Positions 35,928 through 43,773 of a stretch of DNA of 44,571 nucleotides are shown one piece after another; positions within the stretch are counted from its first letter, which is position 1; each line of letters begins with the position of its first letter. Source of the DNA: Hoeflea sp. BAL378 (GTDB taxonomy: Bacteria > Pseudomonadota > Alphaproteobacteria > Rhizobiales > Rhizobiaceae); NCBI RefSeq assembly GCF_000759435.1, contig NZ_JRJG01000074.1, positions 1 to 44,571 of the forward strand, written 5' to 3'. A program made the translations under genes and the position numbers. The notes beneath the pieces are model-generated. The model saw only the letters and a list, made by a program, of their open reading frames with translations. It had not been told where the DNA came from and searched no databases.

Positions 35928-37100
35928 TCAGCCGGCTTCGGCCAGGGCCAGCCGCCATTCCTCGCGGACCTGGCCGTCGGCGTCGCCGCCCTGGCCTTGC
36001 GCCAGACCCTGCATATAGGCCGGTCCGGTCAAGACCGACAGGGCCCAGACCGCGGCGCCGCGCACCAGAGGCGACGCATCCGGCAGCAGCGCCCGGCAGG
36101 CCGGGACCAGAGCGGGATCGCCGCTGTTGCCGGCGGCGATCAGCACATTGCGCAGGAACCGGTCGCGGCCGATGCGCTTGACCGGCGAGCCCGAGAAGAA
36201 CGCCCGGAACGCCTGATCATCCATCGAAAGGAACTGGGCCAGCGGCGGCGAGCGCAGATCGTCGCGCGCCACGAGCTTGGCTTCGCTGGCCGCCGCGGCG
36301 TATTTGTTCCAGGGGCAGGCCGCCAGGCAGTCGTCGCAGCCATAGATGCGGTTGCCCATGGCGCGACGGAACTCACGCGGCACCGGGCCCTTGTTCTCGA
36401 TGGTGAGATAGGAGATGCAGCGCCGCGCGTCGATCTGGTAGGGCGCGGGAAAGGCATCGGTCGGGCAGATGTCGAGGCAGGCCCGGCAGGAGCCGCAATG
36501 ATCGGTTTCGGCCGCGTCCGGCGCAAGCTCGATCGTCGTGAAGATCGAGCCCAGGAACAGCCAGGAGCCGCGGCTGCGGCTGACAAGATTGGTGTGCTTG
36601 CCGATCCAGCCCAGCCCCGCCGCCTGGGCCAGCGGCTTTTCCATCACCGGCGCCGTGTCGACGAAGACCTTGACGTCGCCGCCGGCGCGCGCGGCGAACT
36701 GGCCGGCGAGCTGCTTGAGCCGGCCCTTGATGATGTCGTGGTAATCGCGGTTCCTGGCGTAGACCGAGATGCTGGCGTTGGACCTGTGCTCGAGGTTCTC
36801 CAGCGGATCGACGTCGGGGCCGTAATTCATCGCCAGCATGATCACCGAGCGGACCTCGGGCCAGAGGACGAGCGGATTGCTGCGCCGGTCCAGGGTCTCG
36901 GCCAGCCATTGCATCGAGCCGTGCCGCTTGAGGGCGACGAACTGTTCAAGCCGCCGGTGCAGGTCGGAGCCGGGATCTGGCCTTGTCACGGCGAGATCGC
37001 AGAAGCCGAGCGCCCGGGCTTCGACCTTGAGAAACTTCTTGAGACGGTCGGCTCCGGCGTCGGTCATGGCCGCCGTCGGATCTGGGCCGGACCGGCTCAT
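35928..37100 (-). CDS. queG: Epoxyqueuosine reductase QueG
   Basis: QueG performs the last step of queuosine synthesis in tRNA, reducing epoxyqueuosine with cobalamin and two 4Fe-4S clusters. The 390-aa protein has VDTAPVMEKPLAQAAGLGWIGKHTN (146-171, with proton donor D148), CGSCRACLDICP (202-213) and CDDCLAACPW (255-264), plus C228 completing the clusters, and a C-terminal HEAT-like tail. It starts three bases after the FzlA-like gene's stop. An in-frame ATG at 37067 is the alternative start; both lack a strong ribosome site. Confidence 0.94.
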   Translation of the reverse strand: MSRSGPDPTAAMTDAGADRLKKFLKVEARALGFCDLAVTRPDPGSDLHRRLEQFVALKRHGSMQWLAETLDRRSNPLVLWPEVRSVIMLAMNYGPDVDPLENLEHRSNASISVYARNRDYHDIIKGRLKQLAGQFAARAGGDVKVFVDTAPVMEKPLAQAAGLGWIGKHTNLVSRSRGSWLFLGSIFTTIELAPDAAETDHCGSCRACLDICPTDAFPAPYQIDARRCISYLTIENKGPVPREFRRAMGNRIYGCDDCLAACPWNKYAAAASEAKLVARDDLRSPPLAQFLSMDDQAFRAFFSGSPVKRIGRDRFLRNVLIAAGNSGDPALVPACRALLPDASPLVRGAAVWALSVLTGPAYMQGLAQGQGGDADGQVREEWRLALAEAG

Positions 37101-37103
37101 GGC

Positions 37104-37796
37104 CTAGAAATCGAGATCGGCGTAATGGGCAACCGGCGGCATGTTGCGGATCCGGTCGGCCAGAAGCGGCCTGAAGGAGGGGCGGGACTTGACGCGCTGG
37201 TACCAGTCCTTCGCCTGCGGATACTCGCTCCAGTCGATCTCGCCCAGATAGTCCATCACCGACAGCGCGCTGGCCGCGGCAAGATCGGCATAGCTCAGCC
37301 GGTCGCCGGCGAGCCAGGTGCGGGATCCGGCGAGCCAGGAGAGATATTTCATGTGCTGGCGGATATTGGCCCGGCCGGTGCGCAGCATCTTCGGGTCCGG
37401 CGCGCCCGCGCCGTTGCTCGCAGGCATCAGCAATTTGACGATGCGCTCGCGCACCAGCGGCCGCGCCACATCCTGCTCGAACTTGATCAGGAACCATTCC
37501 ACCAGCCGCCGGATCTCGGCGCGCTTGAACGGGTCCTCGGCCAGCAGGCGGCGGTCGCGCTTGAAGACGCCGAAGGATTCGTCGAGCCATTCGGCGATGA
37601 CATGCGGGCCGCACAGGGCATGCCCGTTGTCGGTCACCAGCACCGGCAGGGTTCCCGCCGGATTGATCTTCAGGAAGGCCGGCCGCTTTTCCCAGGGCAG
37701 TTCCTCCGTGAGATCCGTCACGAAATCGACCTCGCTGAAACAGACCCGAACAAAGCGGGACGCGGCCGAGATTGTGTGATGATAGAGATCTGGCAT
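37104..37796 (-). CDS. fzlA: GST-like protein, probable FtsZ-binding FzlA
   Basis: This is a 230-aa glutathione-S-transferase-fold protein. In Caulobacter, FzlA has this fold but no transferase role: it binds FtsZ and is needed for constriction. The N-terminal thioredoxin-like domain (LYHHTISAASRFVRVCFSE, W35, INPAGTLPVLV) lacks the usual catalytic Ser/Cys. The C-terminal part is rich in RPLVRERIVKLLMP-like basic sequence. Its place beside uppP and queG matches alphaproteobacterial FzlA loci as I remember them. An ordinary GST is the alternative. Confidence 0.65.
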   Translation of the reverse strand: MPDLYHHTISAASRFVRVCFSEVDFVTDLTEELPWEKRPAFLKINPAGTLPVLVTDNGHALCGPHVIAEWLDESFGVFKRDRRLLAEDPFKRAEIRRLVEWFLIKFEQDVARPLVRERIVKLLMPASNGAGAPDPKMLRTGRANIRQHMKYLSWLAGSRTWLAGDRLSYADLAAASALSVMDYLGEIDWSEYPQAKDWYQRVKSRPSFRPLLADRIRNMPPVAHYADLDF

Positions 37797-37860
37797 GGTT
37801 ATGCTGAACGTGTTTGCGTTGGCGCCGGCGCGCGGGACTGGTCAGTTTCCGGAAAATAGA

Positions 37861-37889
37861 GCTATAGGGATTGGCCAACCGCAAGACAA
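37861..37889 (-). promoter_or_regulatory. Candidate sigma-70 promoter of fzlA-queG
   Basis: On the minus strand TTGTCT (37884-37889) and TATAGC (37861-37866) are separated by 17 bases, placing a start near 37854 and a leader of about 58 bases before the FzlA-like ATG. Each hexamer matches four of six consensus bases. The remainder of the 189-base divergent gap to uppP shows no clear second promoter. Confidence 0.4.
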
Positions 37890-37985
37890 GCGAATCACTC
37901 CACCGATCTTGGCGAACCCTTGTGGCGAAAATGAGCGATGCAACCGCGGGTCGCGGATATCAGTCGAGACAGGGATAAGTCCGGG

Positions 37986-38789
37986 ATGAATGACACAACG
38001 CTTGTGGGGGCCCTTCTCGGCCTCATCGAAGGCCTCACCGAATTCGTGCCGGTCTCCTCGACCGCCCATCTTCTGCTGGCGGGCCATTTCCTGGGGTTCA
38101 AGTCTCCCGGCAACAGCTTCGAGGTGCTGGTCCAGTTGGGCGCGATCCTGGCGATCCTGTCGGTCTATTTCGCCCGGCTCTGGAAGCTCGCCATGGATCT
38201 TCCCTCGAGCGCCAAGGCGCGGCGGTTCGTCGGCGCCGTGGTGCTGGCCTTCCTGCCGGCAGCGGTGATCGGGGCGCTGGCGCACGGCTTCATCAAGTCG
38301 GTGCTGTTCGAATCCCCCGCGCTGATCTGCTGGGTGCTGATCGGCGGCGGCATCATTCTGCTCCTGATCGACAGGATGAAGCTGACGCCCAAATACACCA
38401 ATGTCATGGATTACCCGCTGTCGCTGGCGTTCAAGATCGGGCTCTGCCAGTGCCTGGCGATGATCCCCGGCACCTCGCGCTCGGGCGCGACCATCGCCGG
38501 CGCGCTGCTGATGGGAGCCGACAAGCGCTCGGCGGCGGAATTCTCGTTCTTTCTCGCCATGCCGACCATGGTCGGCGCCTTCACCCTCGATCTGTACAAG
38601 AACCACGACAAGCTGGCCTATGACGACGTCGTCACCATCGTGGTGGGCTTCATCATGGCGTTCATCGCCGGCGTGATCGTGGTGCGCAGCCTGCTGGATT
38701 TCGTCTCGCGGCACGGATTTGCGCTGTTTGCCTGGTGGCGCATCCTGGTCGGCGGGCTCGGGCTTGTCGGCCTGTGGCTGATGAGCTAG
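37986..38789 (+). CDS. uppP: Undecaprenyl-diphosphatase UppP (BacA)
   Basis: UppP dephosphorylates undecaprenyl diphosphate to recycle the carrier for peptidoglycan and other glycans; excess confers bacitracin resistance. The 267-aa membrane protein has about eight helices, [17 protein letters not shown] (E15 and E19) and [17 protein letters not shown] (161-177), the two signature regions. The ATG at 37986 gives normal length. It is transcribed away from fzlA, placing cell-wall precursor supply beside a division factor. Confidence 0.96.
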   Translation: MNDTTLVGALLGLIEGLTEFVPVSSTAHLLLAGHFLGFKSPGNSFEVLVQLGAILAILSVYFARLWKLAMDLPSSAKARRFVGAVVLAFLPAAVIGALAHGFIKSVLFESPALICWVLIGGGIILLLIDRMKLTPKYTNVMDYPLSLAFKIGLCQCLAMIPGTSRSGATIAGALLMGADKRSAAEFSFFLAMPTMVGAFTLDLYKNHDKLAYDDVVTIVVGFIMAFIAGVIVVRSLLDFVSRHGFALFAWWRILVGGLGLVGLWLMS

Positions 38790-38895
38790 GGCGCCGCGCG
38801 TTCAGGCGAGCCGCCTGGTGTATGCAGGGTGCTCGGGTATCTTAGAGGAAGTGGGCGTCCCGGTTGGTCGCGGGGCGCGCTCAGGGGGCCGAACG

Positions 38896-39048
38896 CTATT
38901 CGGTGATCGCCTGCATGGCGCAGGGATCGACGCCATAGGCGGGCGTGCAGCCCTTGGACGAATGGGCAACGCTGCGTGGCGCGAAGGCGGACGCGGACAG
39001 AATCACCACAATTGCAAATGCGAATGCGGATACGACTGTTTTACCCAT
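38896..39048 (-). CDS. Small secreted dicysteine peptide (50 aa, unrecognised)
   Basis: A 50-codon frame, ATG at 39048 to TAG at 38896, encodes a clear signal peptide: M-G-K-T, then a hydrophobic core VVSAFAFAIVVILSASAFA, with a cleavage site at SAFA-P (after residue 23). The predicted mature piece is 27 residues and holds two cysteines, C34 and C43, in KGCTPAYGVDPCAM, which could form a disulfide loop. A GAAG-like weak ribosome site lies upstream. I do not recognise the family. The residual flanking gaps (38790-38895, 39049-39284) show a TCGATGC/GCATCGA hairpin at 39132-39148 and nothing else. Confidence 0.6.
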   Translation of the reverse strand: MGKTVVSAFAFAIVVILSASAFAPRSVAHSSKGCTPAYGVDPCAMQAITE

Positions 39049-39284
39049 AACTGATCTTCATCCCGACTTGTTCGCCGCCGAGCCCTGGTGACCGAGGCGC
39101 GCGGCAGTGTGTTGTGTTGAAGGCATGCGTTTCGATGCTGCGCATCGAGACCTGTGTGGTGAGGCATGCCGCCGCGAAGATCCGTCTCCGCGCGAAGCAG
39201 GGGGCGATCTACGCGGCCCTGCCGGTTCGTTCAAGTCCGATTGGCCCGCGGTCTCCAATAAACCCCAAGAAACTTAAATCATTG

Positions 39285-40070
39285 CTAAGCATGCGCCATT
39301 CCTGCAACACCGCGGCGGACCAGATCCAGCGCCAGAACGGTGAGGCAGATCCTGAAGATCATCTGAAAGTGGCTCTCGGGCATTCGCCGCAGGATGTTGG
39401 CGCCGACCCAGGTCCCGGCCAGCCCGGTGAGGATCATCGCCGCCATCAGCGGCAGCCAGGGCGCGAAGGCGAAACCGGCGAGCGCGAAGGCCAGCGTCTT
39501 GACGACATGCTGCAGGCTCATCACCGCGGCCGTGGTGGCCTGGAACCGCAACCGGTCGGGAAAGGTCTTGGACAGCACCACCGCATTGAACGGGCCGGTG
39601 GCGCCGAAGATCATGGTCAGAAAGGTGGTGACCGCGCCGGTGAGCACGAAGCCCGGCAGCTTAATCGCGGCGAGCCGCGGCAGCCGCATCCAGGTGATGA
39701 TCAGGATGAATCCGCCCAGCGCCGCCTTGAGCGCGGGTTCGGGCAAGGCCCCGACGGCGATGCCGCCGGTCCAGGCTCCGGGAATGGCGCCGGCCAGGAA
39801 GGCCGCCAGGCAGGCCCAGGCGACATGACTGCGGAGGACCGCCGCCCGGCCGACATTGGAGCCGAGCTGCACCACCCCGTGAACCGGAATGATGGCCGCG
39901 ACCGGTACCAGATAGCCCATCAGCGCCAGCATGGCGACACCGCCGCCGATGCCGACCGAGACGGTCAGCGCCGAGGTGAAGAAACTCATGATGATCAAGA
40001 TCAGCGCCGCCCAGGATTCAACCCCGGGGGGCGCGAGCAGCGAGAGCAGCGAAGCCGGGTCGGCGCTCAG
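39285..40070 (-). CDS. TauE/SafE-family membrane transporter, probable CTG start
   Basis: This is a membrane exporter of the TauE/SafE (sulfite/organosulfonate) family, about 261 aa with about eight helices. SVGIGGGVAMLALMGYLVPVAAIIPVHGVVQLGSN is the first repeat and FGATGPFNAVVLSKTFPDR the second. The first ATG in frame (39989) would cut the first helix (ALILIIMSFFTSALTVSVGIGGG). A CTG at 40070 overlaps the stop of the upstream gene as CTGA, with GGGGCGGGAAG before it, and gives a full helix, so I choose it; a TTG at 39998 is also possible. Substrate unknown. Confidence 0.8.
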   Translation of the reverse strand: MSADPASLLSLLAPPGVESWAALILIIMSFFTSALTVSVGIGGGVAMLALMGYLVPVAAIIPVHGVVQLGSNVGRAAVLRSHVAWACLAAFLAGAIPGAWTGGIAVGALPEPALKAALGGFILIITWMRLPRLAAIKLPGFVLTGAVTTFLTMIFGATGPFNAVVLSKTFPDRLRFQATTAAVMSLQHVVKTLAFALAGFAFAPWLPLMAAMILTGLAGTWVGANILRRMPESHFQMIFRICLTVLALDLVRRGVAGMAHA

Positions 40071-41047
40071 GCTTCCCGCCCCGTGCCGCTGTACTGGCCA
40101 TGGACGCGGTAGCGGGTGAGATAGGAGGGCAGGATCGCCTCGACCGTGGTCTGCGGAATCCCGATTCCGGCGAGCGTCCGGCCCTCGCCTTCCGCCTTGT
40201 CCGAAACGACGTTGTCGGTTTTCAGAAGCACCACCTGATCGGCCGTGAGCGGCGGCTCGACGAAGGGAATCAGGCCGCCGATCGTGCCGATGAGGGAGGC
40301 CAGGCTCCAGGGCAACGGGACCAGGCTGCGCTTGCGCTGGGTGATCTCCAGGATCTCCTCGAGGCACTCCCTGAAACTCATCACCCGGGGTCCGCCCAGT
40401 TCGTAGATCACGCCGCCCTTGAGCCTGCCGTCGACGCTGCGGGCGACGGCCTCGGCCACATCGCCAACATAGACCGGCTGGAACCTCGTCCTGCCGCCGC
40501 CAACCAGCGGCAGCGCCGGGAAGAACCGCGCCATCTCGGCGAATTTGTTGAAGAAGCCGTCCTCCGGCCCGAAGATGATCGAAGGCCGCAGGATCACCGC
40601 GTCGGGCAGGATCTTGAAGACCGCGGCTTCGGCGCGGCCCTTGGAGCTGGCATAGACCGATGCGGAGTCCGGATCGGCGCCGATGGCGGAAATGTGGGTC
40701 AGGCCGGCGCCGGAGGCGCGGGCTGCCTCGGCCACGGCGCGCGCGCCGAATTCCTGCACCGATTCGAAGGTGTTGCGGCCGGATTCGAACAGGATGCCGA
40801 CGCAGTTGACGACGTGATCGGCGCCCATGACCGCCCGGTCGACCGAGGCGCGGTTCCTCAGATTGGCCTGGACGGCCACGATCTGGCCGACGCCGCCCAG
40901 CGGCTGAAGATGGACGGCGAGGTCGGGACGGCGAACGGCCACCCGGACGCGGTAGCCGCGGCGGGCGAGCGCGCGGACGATATAGCGGCCGACGAAGCCG
41001 GACCCGCCGAATACCGTCACGAGCTTGGGTTGGGTCAGCGATGTCAT
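40067..41047 (-). CDS. NAD(P)H-binding protein, complex I NDUFA9 subunit family
   Basis: This is a 326-aa atypical SDR related to mitochondrial NDUFA9 and alphaproteobacterial homologues. The Rossmann motif is VFGGSGFVGRYIVRAL (12-27), then VNCVGILFESGRNTF, GLTHISAIGADPDSASVYASSKGRAE (with Y and K in the SDR spacing) and LRPSIIFGPEDGFFNKFAEMARF, all family marks. AGGGAG precedes the ATG at 41047. Whether it truly joins complex I in bacteria or acts alone is unsettled. The 141-base gap before it contains no gene. Confidence 0.88.
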   Translation of the reverse strand: MTSLTQPKLVTVFGGSGFVGRYIVRALARRGYRVRVAVRRPDLAVHLQPLGGVGQIVAVQANLRNRASVDRAVMGADHVVNCVGILFESGRNTFESVQEFGARAVAEAARASGAGLTHISAIGADPDSASVYASSKGRAEAAVFKILPDAVILRPSIIFGPEDGFFNKFAEMARFFPALPLVGGGRTRFQPVYVGDVAEAVARSVDGRLKGGVIYELGGPRVMSFRECLEEILEITQRKRSLVPLPWSLASLIGTIGGLIPFVEPPLTADQVVLLKTDNVVSDKAEGEGRTLAGIGIPQTTVEAILPSYLTRYRVHGQYSGTGREA

Positions 41048-41188
41048 CTAGGCACTCCCTCGCAGGGTGAATATCAGTGTTGATCCCGCAGGAGCAACCG
41101 GATCGGGTCAATGTCCACCCAAGCTCTTAGTCAAAAACGGCGGCGAGGTGAAGAGCCAGACTGTGCGCCAAATGGACCATCGGCGGGT

Positions 41189-41482
41189 TCAGGCCTCATG
41201 GCCTTTGACAATCAGCAATTCGCCCTCGGAAAACTGCTGGCGGATCGCCCGGGCCTTCTGGTAGGTCGCGGAGTTGTAGCAGGCGAGCGCCGCTTCGTAG
41301 CTCGGGAACTCGATGACGACGTTGCGCGACCTGGAATGGCCTTCGACCGGATCGAACTCCCCGCCGCGCACCAGGAAGGTCCCGCCAAACTCCCTGTAGG
41401 CCGGGGTCGCGGTCTCGACATAGGCCTTGTAGGCCTCCGGGTCCCGCACGTCGACGCGTCCGATCCAGTATCCCTTCGCCAT
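41189..41482 (-). CDS. DUF1330 family protein
   Basis: This is a 97-aa cytoplasmic protein of the DUF1330 family, a ferredoxin-like (dimeric alpha-beta barrel) fold with unknown role. GYWIGRVDVRDPEAYKAYVETATPAYREFGGTFLVRGGE and RNVVIEFPSYEAALACYNSATYQKARAIRQ are classic for it. AAGGAG sits seven bases before the ATG, and the gene starts 11 bases after the pyrF stop, so the two are probably cotranscribed. Confidence 0.9.
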   Translation of the reverse strand: MAKGYWIGRVDVRDPEAYKAYVETATPAYREFGGTFLVRGGEFDPVEGHSRSRNVVIEFPSYEAALACYNSATYQKARAIRQQFSEGELLIVKGHEA

Positions 41483-41493
41483 GATCTGCTCCT

Positions 41494-42237
41494 TCAGGGC
41501 TGTGATGAGCTTTGCGCCATTTCCAGACGGATGGCGCGGGCCGCGGCGGCCGGATCGGCGGCGGCGGCGATCGGCCGGCCGACCACCAGGTGCGACGCGC
41601 CGGCGGCGAGCGCCTCGGCCGGCGTCATCACCCGCTTCTGGTCGCCGTGATCGGCGCCCGCCGGCCGGATGCCGGGCGTAACGATCGCCATGCCGGGGCC
41701 GACGATGGCGCGTACCTCCGCAGCCTCATTGGCGGCGCAGACGATGCCGCCCATTCCGGCGTCGCGGGCTTGGGCGGCGCGGCGCCTGACCAGGTCCTCG
41801 GGCGACATGGCGTAGCCGGCTTCAGCGAGGTCGCCGCCGTCCATCGAGGTCAGCACGGTGACGCCCAGCAGGCAGAGGTCGCTGCCGCGCGCGGCTTCGA
41901 CCGCGGCGCGCATGGCCTTGGGATAGGCATGCAGGGTGAGCATGTCGACGCCCATGCGCAGCACATTCTCCACGCCCTTGGCGATGGTGTTGTCGATGTC
42001 GAGAAGCTTCATGTCGAGGAACACCTTGCGCCCCGAGGCCTTGAGGTCGCGGGCAAGAGGCAGGCCGCCGGCGAAGGCGAGCTGGTAGCCGATCTTGAAG
42101 AACACCGCCTCGTCGCCGATCCGCGCCACCAGCGCCTCGGCTTCAGCCACCGTCGGCACATCAAGCGCCACGATCAGACGCGGGTCGGCGGCCTCCGGGG
42201 CCGGCATGGACACATCAAGCGCAGCATTGGGCATCAT
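41494..42237 (-). CDS. pyrF: Orotidine-5'-phosphate decarboxylase
   Basis: PyrF makes UMP by decarboxylating OMP, the last step of pyrimidine synthesis. The 247-aa TIM barrel has D26 (IVALDVP), K48 (FFKIGYQ) and the D75-K77-D80 tetrad in [34 protein letters not shown] and [11 protein letters not shown] are the phosphate-binding end. The ATG at 42237 has AAGGG seven bases ahead and is followed at once by a second ATG. Confidence 0.96.
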   Translation of the reverse strand: MMPNAALDVSMPAPEAADPRLIVALDVPTVAEAEALVARIGDEAVFFKIGYQLAFAGGLPLARDLKASGRKVFLDMKLLDIDNTIAKGVENVLRMGVDMLTLHAYPKAMRAAVEAARGSDLCLLGVTVLTSMDGGDLAEAGYAMSPEDLVRRRAAQARDAGMGGIVCAANEAAEVRAIVGPGMAIVTPGIRPAGADHGDQKRVMTPAEALAAGASHLVVGRPIAAAADPAAAARAIRLEMAQSSSQP

Positions 42238-42305
42238 GCATTCCCTTCGTGTTTGTCCGCTCCTCGCATGAAGCCGCGGCGATCGCAAGAGGGCTCAGGC
42301 GCGCG

Positions 42306-42887
42306 TCACCGGCCGTTCATCAGCACGCAATGGGTGAGCAGCGACTTGCAGGCATTGACCAGCATAGTCTGGGCCCGCTCTTCCTTGAGCCGTCCGTCCT
42401 CGTCGAAGGCGCTCGCCGCAAAGCCGACCGAACATTGCTCGCTGATGACCTGGGTCCCGACATTCATCAGCACGGAGCGGACATGGTAGAGCCCGCGAAT
42501 GCCCGCGAACCTGCCGTCGGAGGCCGAGCCCAGGGCCACGAAGCGGCCGGCCCAGGGCTTGAACGGCCGGTCGCCGTCCCTGGAAATCAGGCTGACCCAG
42601 TCGATCATGTTCTTGAGCAGCGGCGGGATGGAGGAATTGTATTCCGGGCAGCACAGGAACACGCCGTCCTGCGCGGCGATCAGCCGGCCGAGCTTCATGG
42701 CGTTGTCGGGAATGCCGGAGCGGCTCTTCAGATCCTCGTCGACAATCGGCAGCGGGTAATCGATGAGCGAGATGCGGGTGACGTCGGCGCCCTGCCGGGC
42801 CAGTTCGACCGAGGCGGCGGCCGCCAGCGCGGCGTTGAACGAACCGCTCCGGTTCGAGCCGGGGAAAACGAGGATCTTGGGATTCAT
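42306..42887 (-). CDS. NADPH-dependent FMN reductase family flavoprotein
   Basis: This is a 193-aa flavodoxin-fold reductase (chromate reductase/quinone reductase type). GSNRSGSFNAALA (10-22) binds the FMN phosphate, and PEYNSSIPPLLKNMIDWVS (about 79-97) lies over the isoalloxazine. Family members reduce quinones, azo dyes or chromate with NADPH; the true role is often quinone protection. GGAG precedes the ATG at 42887. It sits between pyrF and pmtA with 68- and 183-base gaps. Confidence 0.9.
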   Translation of the reverse strand: MNPKILVFPGSNRSGSFNAALAAAASVELARQGADVTRISLIDYPLPIVDEDLKSRSGIPDNAMKLGRLIAAQDGVFLCCPEYNSSIPPLLKNMIDWVSLISRDGDRPFKPWAGRFVALGSASDGRFAGIRGLYHVRSVLMNVGTQVISEQCSVGFAASAFDEDGRLKEERAQTMLVNACKSLLTHCVLMNGR

Positions 42888-43070
42888 GGGCTGCTCCGCT
42901 CGGTGTCGGCCGGGTCTGCTAACCCGACGGTTGGCCGATCCATATAGGCTCGCGCGGGCCGGAGCAAATGGCACGGGGGACGGGAAGGCGCAGGAAATCC
43001 GCCACGCGGGGCGAAGCACCGGGCGCGGATCGGGTCGAGACGCCGGGCCTTTCGGGACGCGGGGCCCGCC

Positions 43071-43667
43071 TCAGACCGGGCGGCGGTAGATCCACAACCG
43101 CGCCGGCGGCACGTTGCGCATGACGAAATCATGGTGAACCACGGCGAAGCTTGTTCCGCGCGCGGCCACCGGCGAGATCGGACCATAGGAGAACTGCACC
43201 ACCGGGCGGCCCGGCGGCAGGTGGTCGAGAAGCGTCTCGACCAGGCCGACACGCTGCGCCATGGGGAAGTTGAGCAGGGGAATGCCGGAGATGACGCTGT
43301 CGAACAGGCTGGTGCTGAGCTCGCCCAGCGTCGCATCGAGATCGAAGGCGTCGCCGCGAATGAAGCGGACCTCGGGGAAATCCAGTTTGAGGCGGGTGTG
43401 GAAATCCTCGGAATACTCGATGGACACGAGATTGGAGGGCGCGACGCCGCGCGCCAGGATCGCCCGCGTGATCACGCCGGTGCCGGGGCCGAGTTCCAGC
43501 ACCGGAAGCCCGGAGGCCGGATCGATCACCGAGGCCATCGACCGGGCGGTGACGCTCGAGGTCGGCATGATCGCGCCCACGGCCTTCGGCCCGTCTATCC
43601 AGCCCTTGAAGAAGCGGATCTCGTCATCGAAACGCCTGACGATCCGCGCTGAAAAATTCATGCCCAT
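43071..43667 (-). CDS. pmtA: Phospholipid N-methyltransferase PmtA, Rhizobium type
   Basis: PmtA methylates phosphatidylethanolamine three times to phosphatidylcholine, a major membrane lipid of rhizobia. The 198-aa SAM enzyme has VGAIMPTSSVTARSMA, the SAM loop VLELGPGTGVITRAIL, SIEYSEDFH and the late VVQFSYGPISPV and NVPPARLWIYRR segments of the Sinorhizobium/Agrobacterium soluble class. Start is ATG 43667 or 43661; AAGG and AGGA respectively suit them. Neighbouring dnaJ and pyrF fit rhizobial gene order. Hydrophobicity is low, so it acts at the inner face of the membrane. Confidence 0.83.
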   Translation of the reverse strand: MGMNFSARIVRRFDDEIRFFKGWIDGPKAVGAIMPTSSVTARSMASVIDPASGLPVLELGPGTGVITRAILARGVAPSNLVSIEYSEDFHTRLKLDFPEVRFIRGDAFDLDATLGELSTSLFDSVISGIPLLNFPMAQRVGLVETLLDHLPPGRPVVQFSYGPISPVAARGTSFAVVHHDFVMRNVPPARLWIYRRPV

Positions 43668-43773
43668 ATCCTGCACCTTTCGAAGGCCACGCCCGATCCA
43701 GAACGCAACCCGCCGATACGATCTGGACAAAGAACATGGTTTCTCTTGGGCGACGCCAGTCCGGGCCGCAAGA

